Shown piece after piece: positions 1 through 11,448 of a DNA stretch of 64,000 nucleotides. Every line of letters starts with the position of its first letter. Within the stretch, counting starts at the first letter, position 1. The notes beneath the pieces were generated by a model, which saw only the letters and a program-made list of their open reading frames with translations, was not told the DNA's origin and searched no databases. This DNA comes from Lithobates sylvaticus. Taxonomy: Eukaryota; Chordata; Amphibia; Anura; Ranidae. The position numbers and the translations under genes were made by a program. Location of the stretch: the NCBI GenBank assembly GCA_028564925.1, contig CM053033.1, forward strand, positions 209,126,642-209,190,641. Reading direction: 5' to 3'.

Positions 1-1440
1 ATCCTAAAAACAGCTACCTGGTACTAACACACTGCAAAACTCATCTCCATTATCAAAAGCTCTGGTGAACATCAGTTAGTACATAAACTCTGCACCGTGG
101 GTAAGCCCGTGTTATCCGCCAGGGTGACCTTATTCTGTACTTATCCAGCTGGTCAGTGAGAACCTCTCTACTGTTATAGCTGCTGGCCTCTGAGACTGAC
201 CTTTGACAGTGACACACTTCCTCACATCCACTCAACCACTCCAGCCAAGTAAAAGCCAAAAGATGGAGTCAAGCTTTCCCTTAGTATTTAATGGGGAATA
301 CAGAAATTGATGCTTTGGTTATGTCTATATAGAAGAGAGTAAAGACATTAAATATTGTGGAGAAGTCTCTTTATTTCAGGATCTAGCCATCACTAAATTA
401 TATACACAAAACCAAGTCATAAGTCTAGTTGTGTGTGAGGGTCACTATTACTTGCCATTTCTGCCTGAATGCTAGTCCCACAAATTTCTCTTGAATAGGC
501 AATGTTACCAATGATTTATCATGAGTCCTATGACCCAAATTTGAGCTAATTCCACCATCATTTTTTCTTACTACGGTAACATCGATAACATTTTCAACAT
601 ACTCAGTTTGTTCTTAATATAGTCTTTGTTGGCTAATGAGCTTTAGCCAAGAGGTGCATTTTAATTATCAGTGTTTTGTTTTATGAAATGTATTTTTTCT
701 TCAGATTTTCAAGAGTAACGAAGGGAGAAAAAAACAGCTGCTGTGAATTGCAATCCACTGAAAAATACTGTTTATTGCTATGTTAAATAGGTACCTGTAC
801 ATCAATTTACATTCTTTTAGACTATGTAATGTGTCCCATATAACCTGGGGTTAATTGATGATCTGGGTCAGTGACATGCAGCTTGCATGGAATCTTAGTC
901 CATTTTAAGATACATAGGTCTTTCAACGTTCATTTTTTATGTTAAGGCAGCATGAAACTTGTGTATTTTTCTCCAATAAAATGAAAAAGAAAAGGTGCAG
1001 AGGACCATGAAAGAAAGTGGTGGAGATAAAAGTTGCTTAGAGGAATGGAAGGGAAAGGAGTAACCGCTAAAAGAGAGGTGCCTACACAAGAGTGAGTAGA
1101 TTGTTTTTAAAGATGAACATGAAGCTTGTACATGGTCCAAAAAGTCCCACATTTCAGTTTCAACGGTAGTCCTTCTTCAAAATGCAAATCTAGGCATGAA
1201 ATCAGCGAGTCAACAGCTAATGCTATCCAGGGTATCTTACAGCTGTAATAAATTGAAATCTACTTAGTTTACTTTAATCTGATTTCCTTATAAGCTGCTA
1301 AAATCTGAACCTAGAGAGCTTCTATAATCAGCTCTGTGTAACACTCTTTCCCTCTGCGTGAAATATCAAAAACATATTTAACCTTCCAAAAAAGGTTTGT
1401 TTCTGTTAGGTGATCAAACAGGTCAAAATAACTCACTGCT
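1..1440. other. AT-rich noncoding DNA, no gene recognised
   Basis: No coding stretch, splice-flanked exon or repeat family was recognised here. Open frames are short and have no family resemblance. It may be intergenic or intronic single-copy DNA. Confidence 0.5.
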
Positions 1441-1444
1441 GACA

Positions 1445-1542
1445 CTTTCATATATGTATATTTGTTTTCTCTTCTGTTCATTTACTTTCTATTTTGTTAG
1501 TTGATAAAATAAATTATTAATACTTCTATTTCTGATTATATA
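1445..1542. repeat. Tc1-like terminal fragment (family D)
   Basis: This stretch, with TTCATTTACTTTCTATTTTG and the following AT-rich run, closely resembles the terminal noncoding part of the element copy at 40848-41067. It is a short remnant with no coding part. Confidence 0.55.
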
Positions 1543-1545
1543 TAT

Positions 1546-1562
1546 ATACACACACACACACA
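1546..1562. repeat. CA microsatellite
   Basis: A short TA run grades into an uninterrupted CA run that abuts the end of the Tc1 copy starting at 1563. Confidence 0.8.
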
Positions 1563-2450
1563 CAGTTCCTTGAAAAAGTATTCATACCCCTTGAAACTTT
1601 CCACATTGTATCATGTTACAACCAAAGCACGTACATTTATTTTATTGGGATTTTACGTGATAGACCAACACAAAATGGCACATAATTGTAAAGTGGAAGG
1701 AAAATGATAAATGGTTTTCAATTTTTTTTACAAAAAAATATCTGAAAAGTGTGGCATTTGTATTCAGACCCCTTTACTCTGATACCCCTAACTAAAATCT
1801 AGTCCACCTATGTGTAATTAAATCTCAGTATAAATACAGCTGTTCTGTGAAGCCCTCAGAGGTTTGTTAGAGTACCTTAGTGAACAAACAGCATCATAAA
1901 GGCCAAGAAACACACCAGACAGGTCAGGTATAAGGTTGTGGAGAAGCTTAAAGCAGGACTAGGTTACAAAAAAATATCCCAAGCTTTGAACATCTCACGG
2001 AGCACTGTTAATCCAGCATCCAAAAATAGAAAGAGTATGGCACAGCTGCAAACCTACCAAGACATGTTCATCCATCTAAACTGACAGGCCGAGCAAGGAG
2101 AGCATTAATCAGAGAAGCAAGAGGTCCATGGTAACTCTGGTGGAGCTGCAGAGATCCACAGCTCAGGTGAGAGAATCTGTCTACAGGACAACTATTACTC
2201 CTGCACTCCAAAAATCTGTCCTTTATTGAAGAGTGGCAAGAAGAAAACCATTGTTGAAAGAAAGCCATACAAAGTCCCGTTTGCAGTTTGCGAGAAGCCA
2301 TGTGGGGGACACCTCAAACATGTGGAAGAAGGTGCTCTGGTCAGATGAGATAAAAATGGAACTTTTTGGCCTAAAAGCAAAACACTGTGTGTGGCAGAAA
2401 ACTAAAACTGCACATCACCCTGAGTACACCATCCCCACCATGAACCAAAA
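1563..2450 (+). mobile_element. Tc1-like DNA transposon, family A, 3'-truncated
   Basis: The left end CAGTTCCTTGAAAAAGTATT and the following 5' noncoding part match the copies at 6835 and 37791. The copy runs into the middle of the transposase gene and stops where the interspersed repeat at 2448 begins. The right terminal repeat is missing, so it cannot be mobilised on its own. Confidence 0.85.
2233..2450 (+). pseudogene. Tc1 transposase fragment
   Basis: The frame holds RRKPLLKESH followed by KKVLWSDEIKMELFG, which is the Tc1 signature around the first catalytic aspartate of the DDE triad. This Tc1 transposase would cut and paste the element at TA sites. Only the first aspartate region is present; the second aspartate and the third acidic residue lie beyond the truncation. 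The helix-turn-helix part upstream is split between frames. It is a dead fragment. Confidence 0.8.
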
Positions 2451-3046
2451 ATCCATACCAGACCCTTATCTGAGCACGCAACCTTGCAGGCCGCAGGAAA
2501 AGAGGGGGGGGGGGGACGAGAGAGCAGCCCCCCTCCTGAACTGTACCAGGAAAAAAATTTTGGTTCGGGGTTCCCCATGCCGTTTTTATCATGGAACTTT
2601 TATGTGTATTGCGCACCGACAATTCATTGTAGCCGCGAGTAGTTTTAAATTACTTTTTTTCCCTTTAGAAATTTCATTTTGCTGTCAGACTGTTCTAAAC
2701 ATGGGAAACATGCGCCCCTTTACAGGCATACTATAGACACCCCCCAGGTACAAAATTTAACGGAATATTACACTTTTATTGTTTCACTTTAAGCATTCTT
2801 AAAATCACTTAAAAAAACTGCCGTTTTTAAAACTTTTTTTTGCATTGATACATGTCCCCTGGGGCAGGACCCAGGTCCCCAAACACTTTTTATGACAATG
2901 CATATAAGCCTTTAAAATTAGCACTTTTGATTATTCATGTTCGTGTCCCATAGACTTTTACAGTGTTCATGTGTTCGAACACATTTTTTGACTGTTCGCA
3001 TGTTCTGGTGCGAACCGAACAGGGGGGTGTTCGGCTCATCCCTAAT
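2448..3046 (+). repeat. Frog-type interspersed repeat ending in GCTCATCCCTA
   Basis: The second half (about 2745-3046) is the reverse complement of 52850-53137. It shares ACATGTCCCCTGGGGCAGGA and the terminal TTCGGCTCATCCCTAATG motif. The first part contains a G run and a CCCCCCTCCTGAACTGTACCAGG-like core (here split by mutations) that recurs at 61390-61430. No coding capacity is seen. The class is unknown. Confidence 0.65.
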
Positions 3047-3049
3047 GAT

Positions 3050-3335
3050 ACCTACTGATTATGAATTATCAACAAAAGCATTGACATCTACGTCCACATT
3101 AAGGCCCAAAGGAGAAAAAAGTCCAACTTTAAAAATCCATTTAATTTCAAGTTGAGCGACCCCCCTTACTAATGAGCTTCCCTTCCAATGTGGACTGTAT
3201 CTGTCAATGCCCATACACAAGGTATTCTTGGGGTCCCTATTATGTACTAGTGCATAATGTTTTGAGACTGAATGATTCAGGAAACCCTTCCTAATATTGT
3301 TAACATGCTCATTCAGTCTCACCTGTATGGCCTGT
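3050..3335 (-). pseudogene. Penelope-like element GIY-YIG endonuclease fragment
   Basis: The minus-strand frame reads VRLNEHVNNIRKGFLNHSVS and later HWKGSSLVRGVAQLEIKWIF and SPLGLNVDVDVNAFV. This resembles the C-terminal GIY-YIG endonuclease domain that follows the reverse transcriptase in Penelope-like elements, where it nicks target DNA. The N-terminal GIY and YIG strands are missing because an AT-rich repeat adjoins at about 3335. The reverse transcriptase is absent. A GIY-YIG remnant of another retroelement is possible but less likely. Confidence 0.65.
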
Positions 3336-4070
3336 TTCGTAACGAATTGAAATTCGGCCGAATTTTGCATCTTTCGGACATTCGGATGCATCCAAATGTC
3401 CGAATAAAAAAATAACGAATTTCAATGAATACGAAAGAAATTATAGCGGATATAACGAATGAATTCAACATGATTTGGTAATTCGTTAAAGATCTAATGA
3501 AACAAAAGGTCAACTCAAAGTAAATCTTACAGTCCAATTAGCTGATACATTTTGTGCTGGAGGATGGATTACTGGCAAAGTGCATTCCTGAGAACAAAGT
3601 GAGAAGGGTGTTGTATTGTATTTGAGCAGAGGAGAAGAGATATTGTCATTAGTATGTGGGTAGGTCCCTGGCGCTACTGTGAGTAATTGGGGTCTGTTTG
3701 TGGTGGTAAGATGATGGCGGAAGTGGTAATTTGCAGCAAAATGAGTGGTGTTCATAAAATACACAAATAAGTCATAGAATAGATAAGGAATTTCGCGCAA
3801 CATCTATTATCTATTCTATGAGATATTGTCATTGTGTGTGTTAAAAGATTCAATAAACAAACGACTTTCCAAACTAAGAATCATTATCACAAATATATAT
3901 ACATACATAAATATCGAATTTCATTTTAAATAATTTGAAATTATAGTACATATAACAAATGAATTCGACATGATTCGAGATTCAGTATAACGAATATCGA
4001 CACTCTACAGAAATAACGAATTATCCAAAAACGTATTAACATAACATAACGAATATAACAGAATAAAATT
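3335..4070. repeat. CGAAT-rich interspersed repeat with unrelated core
   Basis: Both flanks (about 3335-3510 and 3900-4070) are built from degenerate AACGAAT and CGAATTTCA-type words on both strands. The centre (3535-3830) is different sequence. Words of the same type recur at 63527-63656. This suggests a non-autonomous element with long inverted ends. No coding capacity is seen. Confidence 0.5.
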
Positions 4071-4159
4071 ATGTATTTTACGAATGACAACGAACCGCAA
4101 CTAAACAAAATTTTCCATTGTGCACAAGTCTACAAAACACTCATTTATGTACTGCTCTC

Positions 4160-4490
4160 CAGCCCTTTGGTGAACAAACCTGCCTCCTGCTGCAGCCATA
4201 TATTAAACATTTTGACTCATCAGTCCAAAGCACCTGCTGCCATTTTTCTGCACCCCAGTTCCTGTGCGTTTGTGGATAGTTGAGTCTCTTAGCTTTGTTT
4301 CCATGTCAGAGGTATGGCTTTTTTACCACAATTCTTCAATGAAGACCACTTTTGGCCAGAATTTTCCAGACGGTTTTCCAGACAGTTGATGGTGTACCTG
4401 GGTCACACTGATTTCCACCAGTTCTGTGCTGATTGCACTGCTGAGCATTTTCCAAAGTCAAAGGGAAGTAAGCATGATGTGCCTTTCATC
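4160..4490 (-). pseudogene. Tc1-like transposase fragment, family D
   Basis: Read on the minus strand, the segment encodes QQVLWTDESK, the region of the first catalytic aspartate of Tc1 transposases, followed by degenerate flanking sequence. The plus strand shows the remembered family words TTGACTCATCAGTCCAAAGC and GGGAAGTAAGCATGATGTG. Terminal parts of the same family lie at 1445-1542 and 40848-41067. No terminal repeat is present at this site. Confidence 0.7.
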
Positions 4491-4493
4491 TGT

Positions 4494-4527
4494 CTTGAGA
4501 AAGATGAACTGAGCCTCATCGAAACGT
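4494..4527 (+). ncRNA. Degenerate hammerhead-like motif
   Basis: TTGAGAAA is followed by a 5-bp stem (GATGA/TCATC, loop ACTGAGCC), then GAA and ACGT. The order matches hammerhead core, stem II, GAA core and a minimal palindromic stem III. A clear stem I is not seen. It sits where Tc1 similarity ends and an AT-rich tail starts, as at a Penelope-like element border. This is probably a decayed ribozyme. Confidence 0.4.
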
Positions 4528-4837
4528 AAATAATAAATAATAAAAAATAAAAATACAGTTGTTTTTGATCTTCCTCCTCTCTAAGACCTGTGAATGCCTG
4601 TAAATTAGTTTTGGATACATTTATACTGTATATATAGTGTGAGAACTAGCATGAATGGTAAAGCTTTAAGGACTCAAAACATGAGTATTCCCTCACAGGG
4701 GTTGTCAGCATTTATCTTCCATCAAAACAAATGAACATTAGCCTGGTTGAGAATTCTGGGTCATAACTTCTTTTTAGACCCTGGCAGGGCAATGTTCTGC
4801 CACAATAGGTTTTTGTGTGAGGCAGACAGACACTTGA

Positions 4838-5215
4838 GGCCCCTACACATGTTACAAAAGACAAGCTGTAGATTTTCGGACCGTTAGTACGGTGCTTTCG
4901 ACATCCGATTTCGCTTTTTCATCAGACAAAAGCTGGATGTGTAGACTATAAAAAAAATTTCGGATGTGCACTCAACATCCGATTTTCGTTTCATTAGTAT
5001 GGTTTTCGTGCACAAAAAATCGTAAGAGCAAGACTACGCATGCTCAGAAACGAAAGAATACATACAAAACTACTCAACACATGATGTCACTTCTGACGTT
5101 GTATTCTGTCATACAAAAATTTTCGGATTGTGAGTAACCTCTTTCGACATGAGACTAGCATGTCACAAAAAATGGACGTTCGGTCGTCGGAAAATCTAAG
5201 CGTGTGTACGATACT
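4838..5215. mobile_element. PIF/Harbinger-like MITE, diverged copy
   Basis: The left end CCCCTACACATG and right end CGTGTGTACGATAC are imperfect inverted versions of the family ends seen cleanly at 32627-33052. The inside has the typical CGGAC and TTTTCGGA words. The target duplication is no longer clear. Confidence 0.55.
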
Positions 5216-5929
5216 TAAGTTTGTCTGTCTCACACAGAAAGAGAGTGAAGTGAGCTGATAAACCCCTTCAGTTTAGGTAAAAAAAATAACTGAAAATCTG
5301 GAGCCCTGAGCAGGAACAATTTGCTTCCTGCATGGATATGAAAGTTATATTCTCCATTTTGAATGGTATAATAGTAAGCAAGTAGCAATATCTATGCCAT
5401 CATCTTTTGAAATGTAAATAAAACCACTTGCTGTCTGATTGTTAAGTAGGTAGATAACAGTACAACAACAAAAAATTAGCAGCTAATGAATCTCCCTAGG
5501 GTGAAATGAAATAACAAGTCTCAGGGAACTTGCCTCTAGAAATTCACAGAAGCCAGACATCTCGGTTCTTTTCCAAGGCTTACTAGAAAAATAACCAACA
5601 TTGCTTAAATGCTGTACAGATGCAACAGGCTGTCTACCGCACATCGGGATCTGAGCCACCATGGAAGGATCTATTGATCACCAGGATATGAGGATCAGAG
5701 CCAAGGGCTGCTAGTTAAGCCTTGCTAGCTTGGATTTTAGTTGAGTCGCTTCCTTTTTGTAGAAAAGTTACTAAGATGTACAGTGACTCAGAGTTTCTAA
5801 TACAGTATTCGTAAAATCCTCCCAAAATAACATAAAAAGAAGAAACTGTAGAAGAGGGGACTTTAAATATATACTCATTTTGGAGATAAAAATATACATA
5901 AAAAAACAAAAAAACTATTTAAATATTGT
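5216..5929. other. Noncoding DNA, nothing recognised
   Basis: No gene, repeat family or splice-flanked exon was recognised. Confidence 0.4.
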
Positions 5930-5933
5930 TTAA

Positions 5934-6710
5934 CCACTTGCTTATTGGGCACTTAAACCCCCTTCCTGCCCAGGCCAATTTTCAGCTTTCAGCACTCTCG
6001 CTCTTTGAATGACAATTGCGCGGTCATGCAACACTGTACCCATATGACATTTTTATCATTTTTTTTCCCACAAATAGAGCTTTCTTTTGGTGGTATTAAA
6101 TCACTGCTGGGTTTTTTTATTTTTTGCTAAAGAAAATTTAGAAGAAAAAAAAAACAGTTTTATAGTTTGTTATAAAATTTGGAAAACAGGTAATTTTTCT
6201 CCTTCATTGATGTGCGCTGATGAGGCTGCACTGATGGGTACTAATGAGGTTGCACTTATGGGCACTGATAGGTGGCACTAGTGGGCACTGATGAGGTGGC
6301 ACTGGTGGACACTGATAGGTGGTACTGATGGGCAGCACTGAAGGGCATTGATAGGTGGCACCAAAAGGCATTGATAGGTGGCACTGAAGGGCACTGATAG
6401 GTGGCACTGAAAGGCATTGATAGGTGGCACTGAAGGGCACTGATAGGTGGCACTAATAGATGATCAGCTTTTTTTTTTTTCTTTTCATGATTAAGCCGAT
6501 TTCCGATCTTCTGTTTACATCACGTGATCGACTTTCATTGGCTGACAGCTTATCACGTGGTAAGGGGCCGGGTGCTCACAGAGCGCACCGCACGTGCCCT
6601 GCAGGGGGAGCACAGGCAGCTCATGCATGGGAGGACGTACATGGATGCCCTCCTGGCAATTAAGGCTTGCACTGTAGCCGTGTTTTGGCAATACTGCGTG
6701 CGGGAGGAGG
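5934..6710. mobile_element. TTAA-flanked non-autonomous element (family W)
   Basis: The element starts CCACTTGCTTATTGGGC directly after TTAA (5930-5933) and ends GGGAGGAGG directly before TTAA (6711-6714). Exact TTAA duplication is the hallmark of piggyBac-type insertion. The words GCTTTCTTTTGGTGGTATT and TGACAATTGCGCGGTCATGC occur in many copies in this window. There is no transposase. Confidence 0.7.
6205..6455 (+). repeat. GGCACTGA minisatellite inside family W
   Basis: About ten tandem variants of GGTGGCACTGAAGGGCACTG fill the middle of the element. The long minus-strand frames here are by-products of the repeat, not genes. A related tandem tract (GTGCCACC) lies at 58500-58790. Confidence 0.85.
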
Positions 6711-6834
6711 TTAAAATACATGAAAAATATTTAGCTTGTTTATAAACCTAAGACCACCCCAATTACAATTACTAGAACATTATAGTCACATTTTTATAGG
6801 ACCACTGTGACAGATGATCATAGACCACATTATA

Positions 6835-7705
6835 CATTGCCTTGAAAAAGTATTCATACACCTTGAAATTTTCCACATTTTGTCATGTTACAACCAAAAA
6901 CGTAAATGTATTTTATTGGGATTTTATGTGATAGACCAACACAAAGTGGAACATAATTGTGAAGTGGAAGCAACATGATAAATGGTGTTCCAAACGTTTT
7001 ACAAATAAATATGTGAAAAGTGTGGCGTGCATTTGTATTCAGCCCCCTTTATTCTGATACCCCTAACTAAATTCTAGTGGAACCAACTGACTTCAGAAGT
7101 CACCTAATTAGTAAATAAAGTCCCCCTGTGTGTAAGTTAATCTGAGTTGAAATACAGCTGTTCTGTGAAGCCCTTAGAGGTTTGTTGGAGAACCTAAGTG
7201 AACAAACCGCATCATGAAGGACAAGGAACACACCAGACAGGTCAGGGATAAAGTTCTGGAGAAGTTTCAGCAACCCTGTTCACACCTATGCGAATTAGAT
7301 GCGGCTTACACCGTATCCAATTCGCAGGACATTTTAAAATACATTCATTTGAATGCATCTGGTTCACATATGTGCGTTGCATTCGCACTGCGCATTGCAC
7401 AAAAAGCGTGTGCGTTTTCTGGGCATTGCGGTGCGAATTACAAGCCCAGTATCTTCTATGGGAATGTATCTGATTTGCAGATGCATTCCGTTCAGAACAC
7501 GAATGCTCTCCTTCTTCTCACTACACCTCCCCCCTCTCCCCCCTCTCCCTGCTCACTGATCCACAGCTAAAACGCAGAGGAACCTCTGAACAACTGATTT
7601 TTATCTTCGCAGTGAAACCGGAGCTTCAGTTCGCAACACACATGTGTGAACCCGGGCTAAAGCATTGTTAGCTTTTAAAAAAACATCCCACGCTTTGAAC
7701 ATCAT
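6835..7705 (+). mobile_element. Tc1-like transposon, family A, 5' part, interrupted
   Basis: The copy begins CATTGCCTTGAAAAAGTATT after TA and continues through the 5' noncoding part to MKDKEHTRQVRDKVLEKF at 7214-7267, the transposase N-terminus. It is then interrupted by about 370 bp and resumes as a short AT-rich stretch at 7660-7705 equivalent to 1960-2000. The rest of the gene is missing. Confidence 0.8.
7269..7655. mobile_element. Non-autonomous element inserted in Tc1
   Basis: The insert begins near CCTGTTCACACC and ends near GTGTGAACCCGGGC, imperfect inverted ends. It interrupts the Tc1 N-terminal coding part. The ends resemble those of frog hAT- or Harbinger-like MITEs. The frames inside are short and carry no known domain. 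Confidence 0.5.
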
Positions 7706-7711
7706 TGTACC

Positions 7712-8034
7712 GCTACCCATTCACCAAAAAAAGTGTCAATAAGAAAAAAAAACACAAACACGGTTTTCGGCAATTCCTTTATTAAAAAAACAATGTCCCC
7801 CAATGCAGATGCAACGCCTGTTGCCACTGCTAGACCAGAAAAAATGTAAAATAAAAAGCTACGCTCGCCACAAGCGCTCAGCGACGTCACCTGGTGGCAC
7901 TCCCCCTTGTGACATCACCGACCCAGCATGCACCTTTTTTTTAGTTTTTAGTTTTTTTTTTTATAAATAAAGGAATTGTCACAAATTTTTGTACTGTCTT
8001 TATTCATTTTTACACTTTTTTGGTGAATGGGTAC
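7712..8034. repeat. Inverted-ended repeat
   Basis: ACCCATTCACCAAAAAAAGT at the left is matched by the inverted ACACTTTTTTGGTGAATGGG at the right. The inside is AT-rich and noncoding. It abuts the truncated Tc1. Confidence 0.65.
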
Positions 8035-8045
8035 ACACATGGGGG

Positions 8046-9127
8046 TTGGGGGGGCCCTTTTTTAAAGAGGTTACTATTTACCAAAGAGCAAGTGTCCCAC
8101 TCTGCAGTGTCTTGGCTTGACACAAGCTGTTCTTTTCAGGCTGTGGTTGTTTTTAAAGAAAATCAACTGCAAGACCTTTTGTTTTAATACAGCTGTATTT
8201 AGACAAATGAAAACTCAACATTTTTTTTTTTCTTGCATTTATGTATAGCCTTTCACCATCCATGGCTATCATTTTTGTGATAAGTATAATTCTGCTCATC
8301 TTTACATAAGGTTTCTTGCTATAGTCTGTACTTTGAAAATATTCTTTTGAAAACCTATTGAAAGTGAAAACTGTTTTGCCGGCAGTGAGTAGGCGATGGT
8401 ATGTGTTGCTTCAATGCATCACATTGTTTCCATTTTTTTTAAACTTTATTAAAAAGCATACAAATGTACACTCTATTCATTTATGCAGAGCAATGAAAAC
8501 AATAATTTAGCATTTTGATCAATTGTCTTGTTCGCCTGGAAATGACACTGCAAGCACTTCCTGTGAGTATAAATCAATCGTAATGATGCCAGTACAAACA
8601 ATAGCCTGAAAAATCATTTACCAAAACAATCAGAATATTCCAGCCCATCCAATCATTTTCATCTTCGGTTCAATGCAGCAAAATCAGTTGAAAGGGATTA
8701 TAGTTTAGATTTTTTAGATTATAGTGGGAAAAAAAAAAAAAAAAATAATAATTCAATGTACAATGAATTCAAATGCAATATTGAAACAATTGATCAGATC
8801 AATACTTGTACAGCTAGCATTAGACGAATGAACAAGTGACTCAGAATAATCCTTTTATTTTTTATCTGTACAAATATCCTTAGAGATAAAAAGTTTACAA
8901 CTTCCTGATACTATTGTACTCTTTTATTAACCGTTTCTGTGCCATGCAGACTATCTATCCTAAAAAACGAATTATTCTACAGATTTTGCTTCAAAGATTA
9001 ATCAGGGGGCGTTTGATGAGATCTGTAATAGCCTGTATATAAAACTCAATGTTATGTGCTCTTGCTGATTTCAGATATACAGGTAGGTAGCGTGTTATGG
9101 ATCAACTGTAGTGCTTTTTGTCAGCCA
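8046..9127. other. Mostly single-copy AT-rich DNA, possible conserved noncoding part
   Basis: No transposon ends were recognised. The stretch 8100-8215 is less simple than its surroundings and is not repeated in the window. There is an A run at about 8735. No exon was identified. Confidence 0.35.
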
Positions 9128-9130
9128 TAA

Positions 9131-9569
9131 GGCCCCTTTCACACTGGGGCGGGAGCCGCGGCGACGGTAAAGCAGCGCTATATTTAGCGCTGCTTTACCG
9201 TCGTTTTAGCCGCAGTATTCGGACGCTCGCGGGGCTTTTACCCCCCGCGAGCGGCCGAAAAAGGGTTAAAATCCCCCGCAAAGCTCCGCCATAGCGGCTC
9301 TTTGCGGCGATATTGCCGCGGTATTACCGCGGTGTCCCATTGAAATTAATGGGTAGGAGCGGTATAGGAGCGGTGAATACACCGCTCCTATACCGCTCCA
9401 AAGATGCTGCTAACAGGACTTTTTTTTACCGTCCTGCTAGCGCACCGCTCCAGTGTGAAAGCCCGCCGGCTTTCACACTGGAGTGAATGGGGCCGTTTTT
9501 TTCAGGCGGTGTACAGGCGCTATTTTTAGCGCTGTACCACCTGAAAAACACCCCAGTGTGAAAGGGGCC
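9131..9569. mobile_element. GC-rich foldback MITE with TAA duplication
   Basis: The ends GGCCCCTTTCACACTGGGG and CCCAGTGTGAAAGGGGCC are inverted, and TAA flanks both sides (9128-9130 and 9570-9572), as for PIF/Harbinger elements. Inside are strong palindromes such as TAAAGCAGCGCTA with its inverse at 9168-9199. The element is much more GC-rich than its surroundings. No frame is present. Confidence 0.8.
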
Positions 9570-9749
9570 TAATAGTAGCCATGCCCCCTGCAGGGGTTGC
9601 TAAAAATGATTGTTTACCCATCACCCTGCCCAGCTCAACGTCCATCTTACATTCACACAGACCAGTCCATGGCTTGTTTTGCTTTGTTTTATTGAGGGGA
9701 TTAAACTTGGATGGGTATTAAGGAACTATGGGATGCCCAGGATTTTAGA

Positions 9750-9872
9750 ACAAACAATTGTGAATTGTACAGCAATCAATTGTAAATTGTATATCAATCA
9801 ATTGTGAATTGTACAGCAATCAATTGTAAATTGTATATCAATCAATTGTGAATTGTTGATCAATCAATTGGG
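9750..9872. repeat. 52-bp AT-rich tandem repeat
   Basis: About 2.5 units alternate CAATTGTGAATTGTACAG and CAATTGTAAATTGTATAT. CAATTG palindromes occur every 25-27 bp. It is noncoding. Confidence 0.85.
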
Positions 9873-9879
9873 ACTACTA

Positions 9880-10798
9880 TGTACACTCCCTGTACATACA
9901 CCTCATCTCAACCAGCACTTCCCTTGCTGCTGACTGTCACTCCTCCGTACTAACTAGCACCATGTGAGTAGGCCTGACACTGCTCCAGCCAGGCCTCAAT
10001 AAAAGGCCTTTTGTGGAAAAGGACCTCGGGCCCCTGTGGTGTAGAATAGTTTGGGTGCTAGTTGTCCTCTCCTCAGCTACCACTACTAGATAGCTCTCTT
10101 CAGGCTCTGCCAGCCAGCCTGGCTGAAAAGACCCCTTTCCACTGCCCTTTTCCACAGTCCTCTCTTCTGGTTCTGCACCCATCTCTCAAACTGCAATCAC
10201 CCAGGTCTCTCAGGTGTGCCTCCCCAGTCCTCCTGATTGTGCTCACTTACCAGACCTCCTGGCTGTGACCAGTAGTCCTCCTGGAGACTCTTAGAGTGTT
10301 CTCTCCTGCTGTCTTTCTTCCTGCTCTCTCATGTGCCTCTGATTCTGGGATCTCTTTACTTCTCCCAGATGCACCCAAGCCCCAGCCCAGGGTCCCCCCC
10401 AAGACTGGGGAGCTACCAATGGGCCCGACAGCCTCCACACCCTCTCACTCCAGCTCCTCTCCAGCTGGGCTGACCACAGGTATTTAGGTAGGCCTGCCCC
10501 TTGCCAATGCAAATTGGAGATTGGTCAAGGCTTCCCAGATACCTCAAGCAGCTCCACCTCTCCTCCCCTCCTCTTCTTCCAGGACCTTCTAGAAGGAAGG
10601 GGGGATGGTGATGCCACCTGTCAGTCACCCAACTCTCCCTGAGCCACTCCCAGCCCAGAATTAATACTAACAGGCCTAGCCACCAGCTAGGCCTGCCCAA
10701 ATTTTCCTACCCTGTCAAAAAAAACCTCACATTTAGCACTCATTAACTAACAAACTAGAGGGTGCTACATAATTATAACAGTACCAGTTGGTAATATT
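9880..10798. other. CT-rich noncoding DNA
   Basis: Pyrimidine-rich DNA with short frames on both strands and no domain. It may be an unclassified interspersed repeat. No splice-flanked exon was found. Confidence 0.4.
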
Positions 10799-10802
10799 TT
10801 AA

Positions 10803-11448
10803 CCACTTGCTGCATGCCGTATGTGCTGTATATATACAGCCTGTCAGCAAGTAGGTATACCTAGCTGCAACTGCAGCCATGAGCTTGGTGTCATTCTTTA
10901 TAGTCAGCAAATGACTCTTTAGTAAAAGTGATCCAGGCAGCTCTAAACACGACCGATCACTTTTATGGTACTGAGAAGGGTTGCCCCCCTCTTGCGACCA
11001 CCTGCAGTGGTTCCTGGCCTTTCCCAAACCACACTAAAAAGCTGGGATCTCTTCACACAGAGGAAATGGAGGGACATCTGTTCCCTATCTCCTCTGTGTC
11101 AAATGAAGCCATAAGCAACAATGATTTCAACACTTCTGGTTTCAGAGCTAGCATGATCTGTGCTTGGTTAGCTGCTGAAGACAGGGGAGAATTGGGGGTC
11201 CCTAACTGTCTCCATAAAGAAGACTTCATTACAGATCTGGCCAATCACAGTACCAGAGCCGCGATACCCGGAAGTAACCCCCGGGAGAGATGTCGGCCGC
11301 CCGAGCGGTGTACGAGGACAGCCGCAGGGGCTTTGATCTGAGGTGAGTATTACATAATGAGCTAGTATGCTATGCATACTAGCTCATTATGCCTTTGTCT
11401 TGCAGGTGGTGTTTTACAAAAAAATTAAAAAGTGGGTTTACTTCCTCT
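10803..11448. mobile_element. Family W element (TTAA-flanked)
   Basis: It begins CCACTTGCTGCATGCCG after TTAA (10799-10802) and ends CTTCCTCT before TTAA (11449-11452). The right TTAA coincides with a TTAA of the Tc1 family B coding sequence, so this copy probably inserted there. The matching left part of the Tc1 is not present upstream, which implies a later rearrangement. It is noncoding. Confidence 0.6.

Noticed and set aside
6204-6453. Minus-strand cysteine- and proline-rich repeat frame
   Set aside because: By-product of the GGCACTGA minisatellite in family W.
7214-7570. 118-codon frame as a gene
   Set aside because: Only its first 18 codons are Tc1 transposase; the rest is the inserted element.
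10291-10700. Overlapping minus-strand frames of 73-95 codons
   Set aside because: CT-rich low-complexity DNA that is open on both strands; no domain or conserved splice sites.
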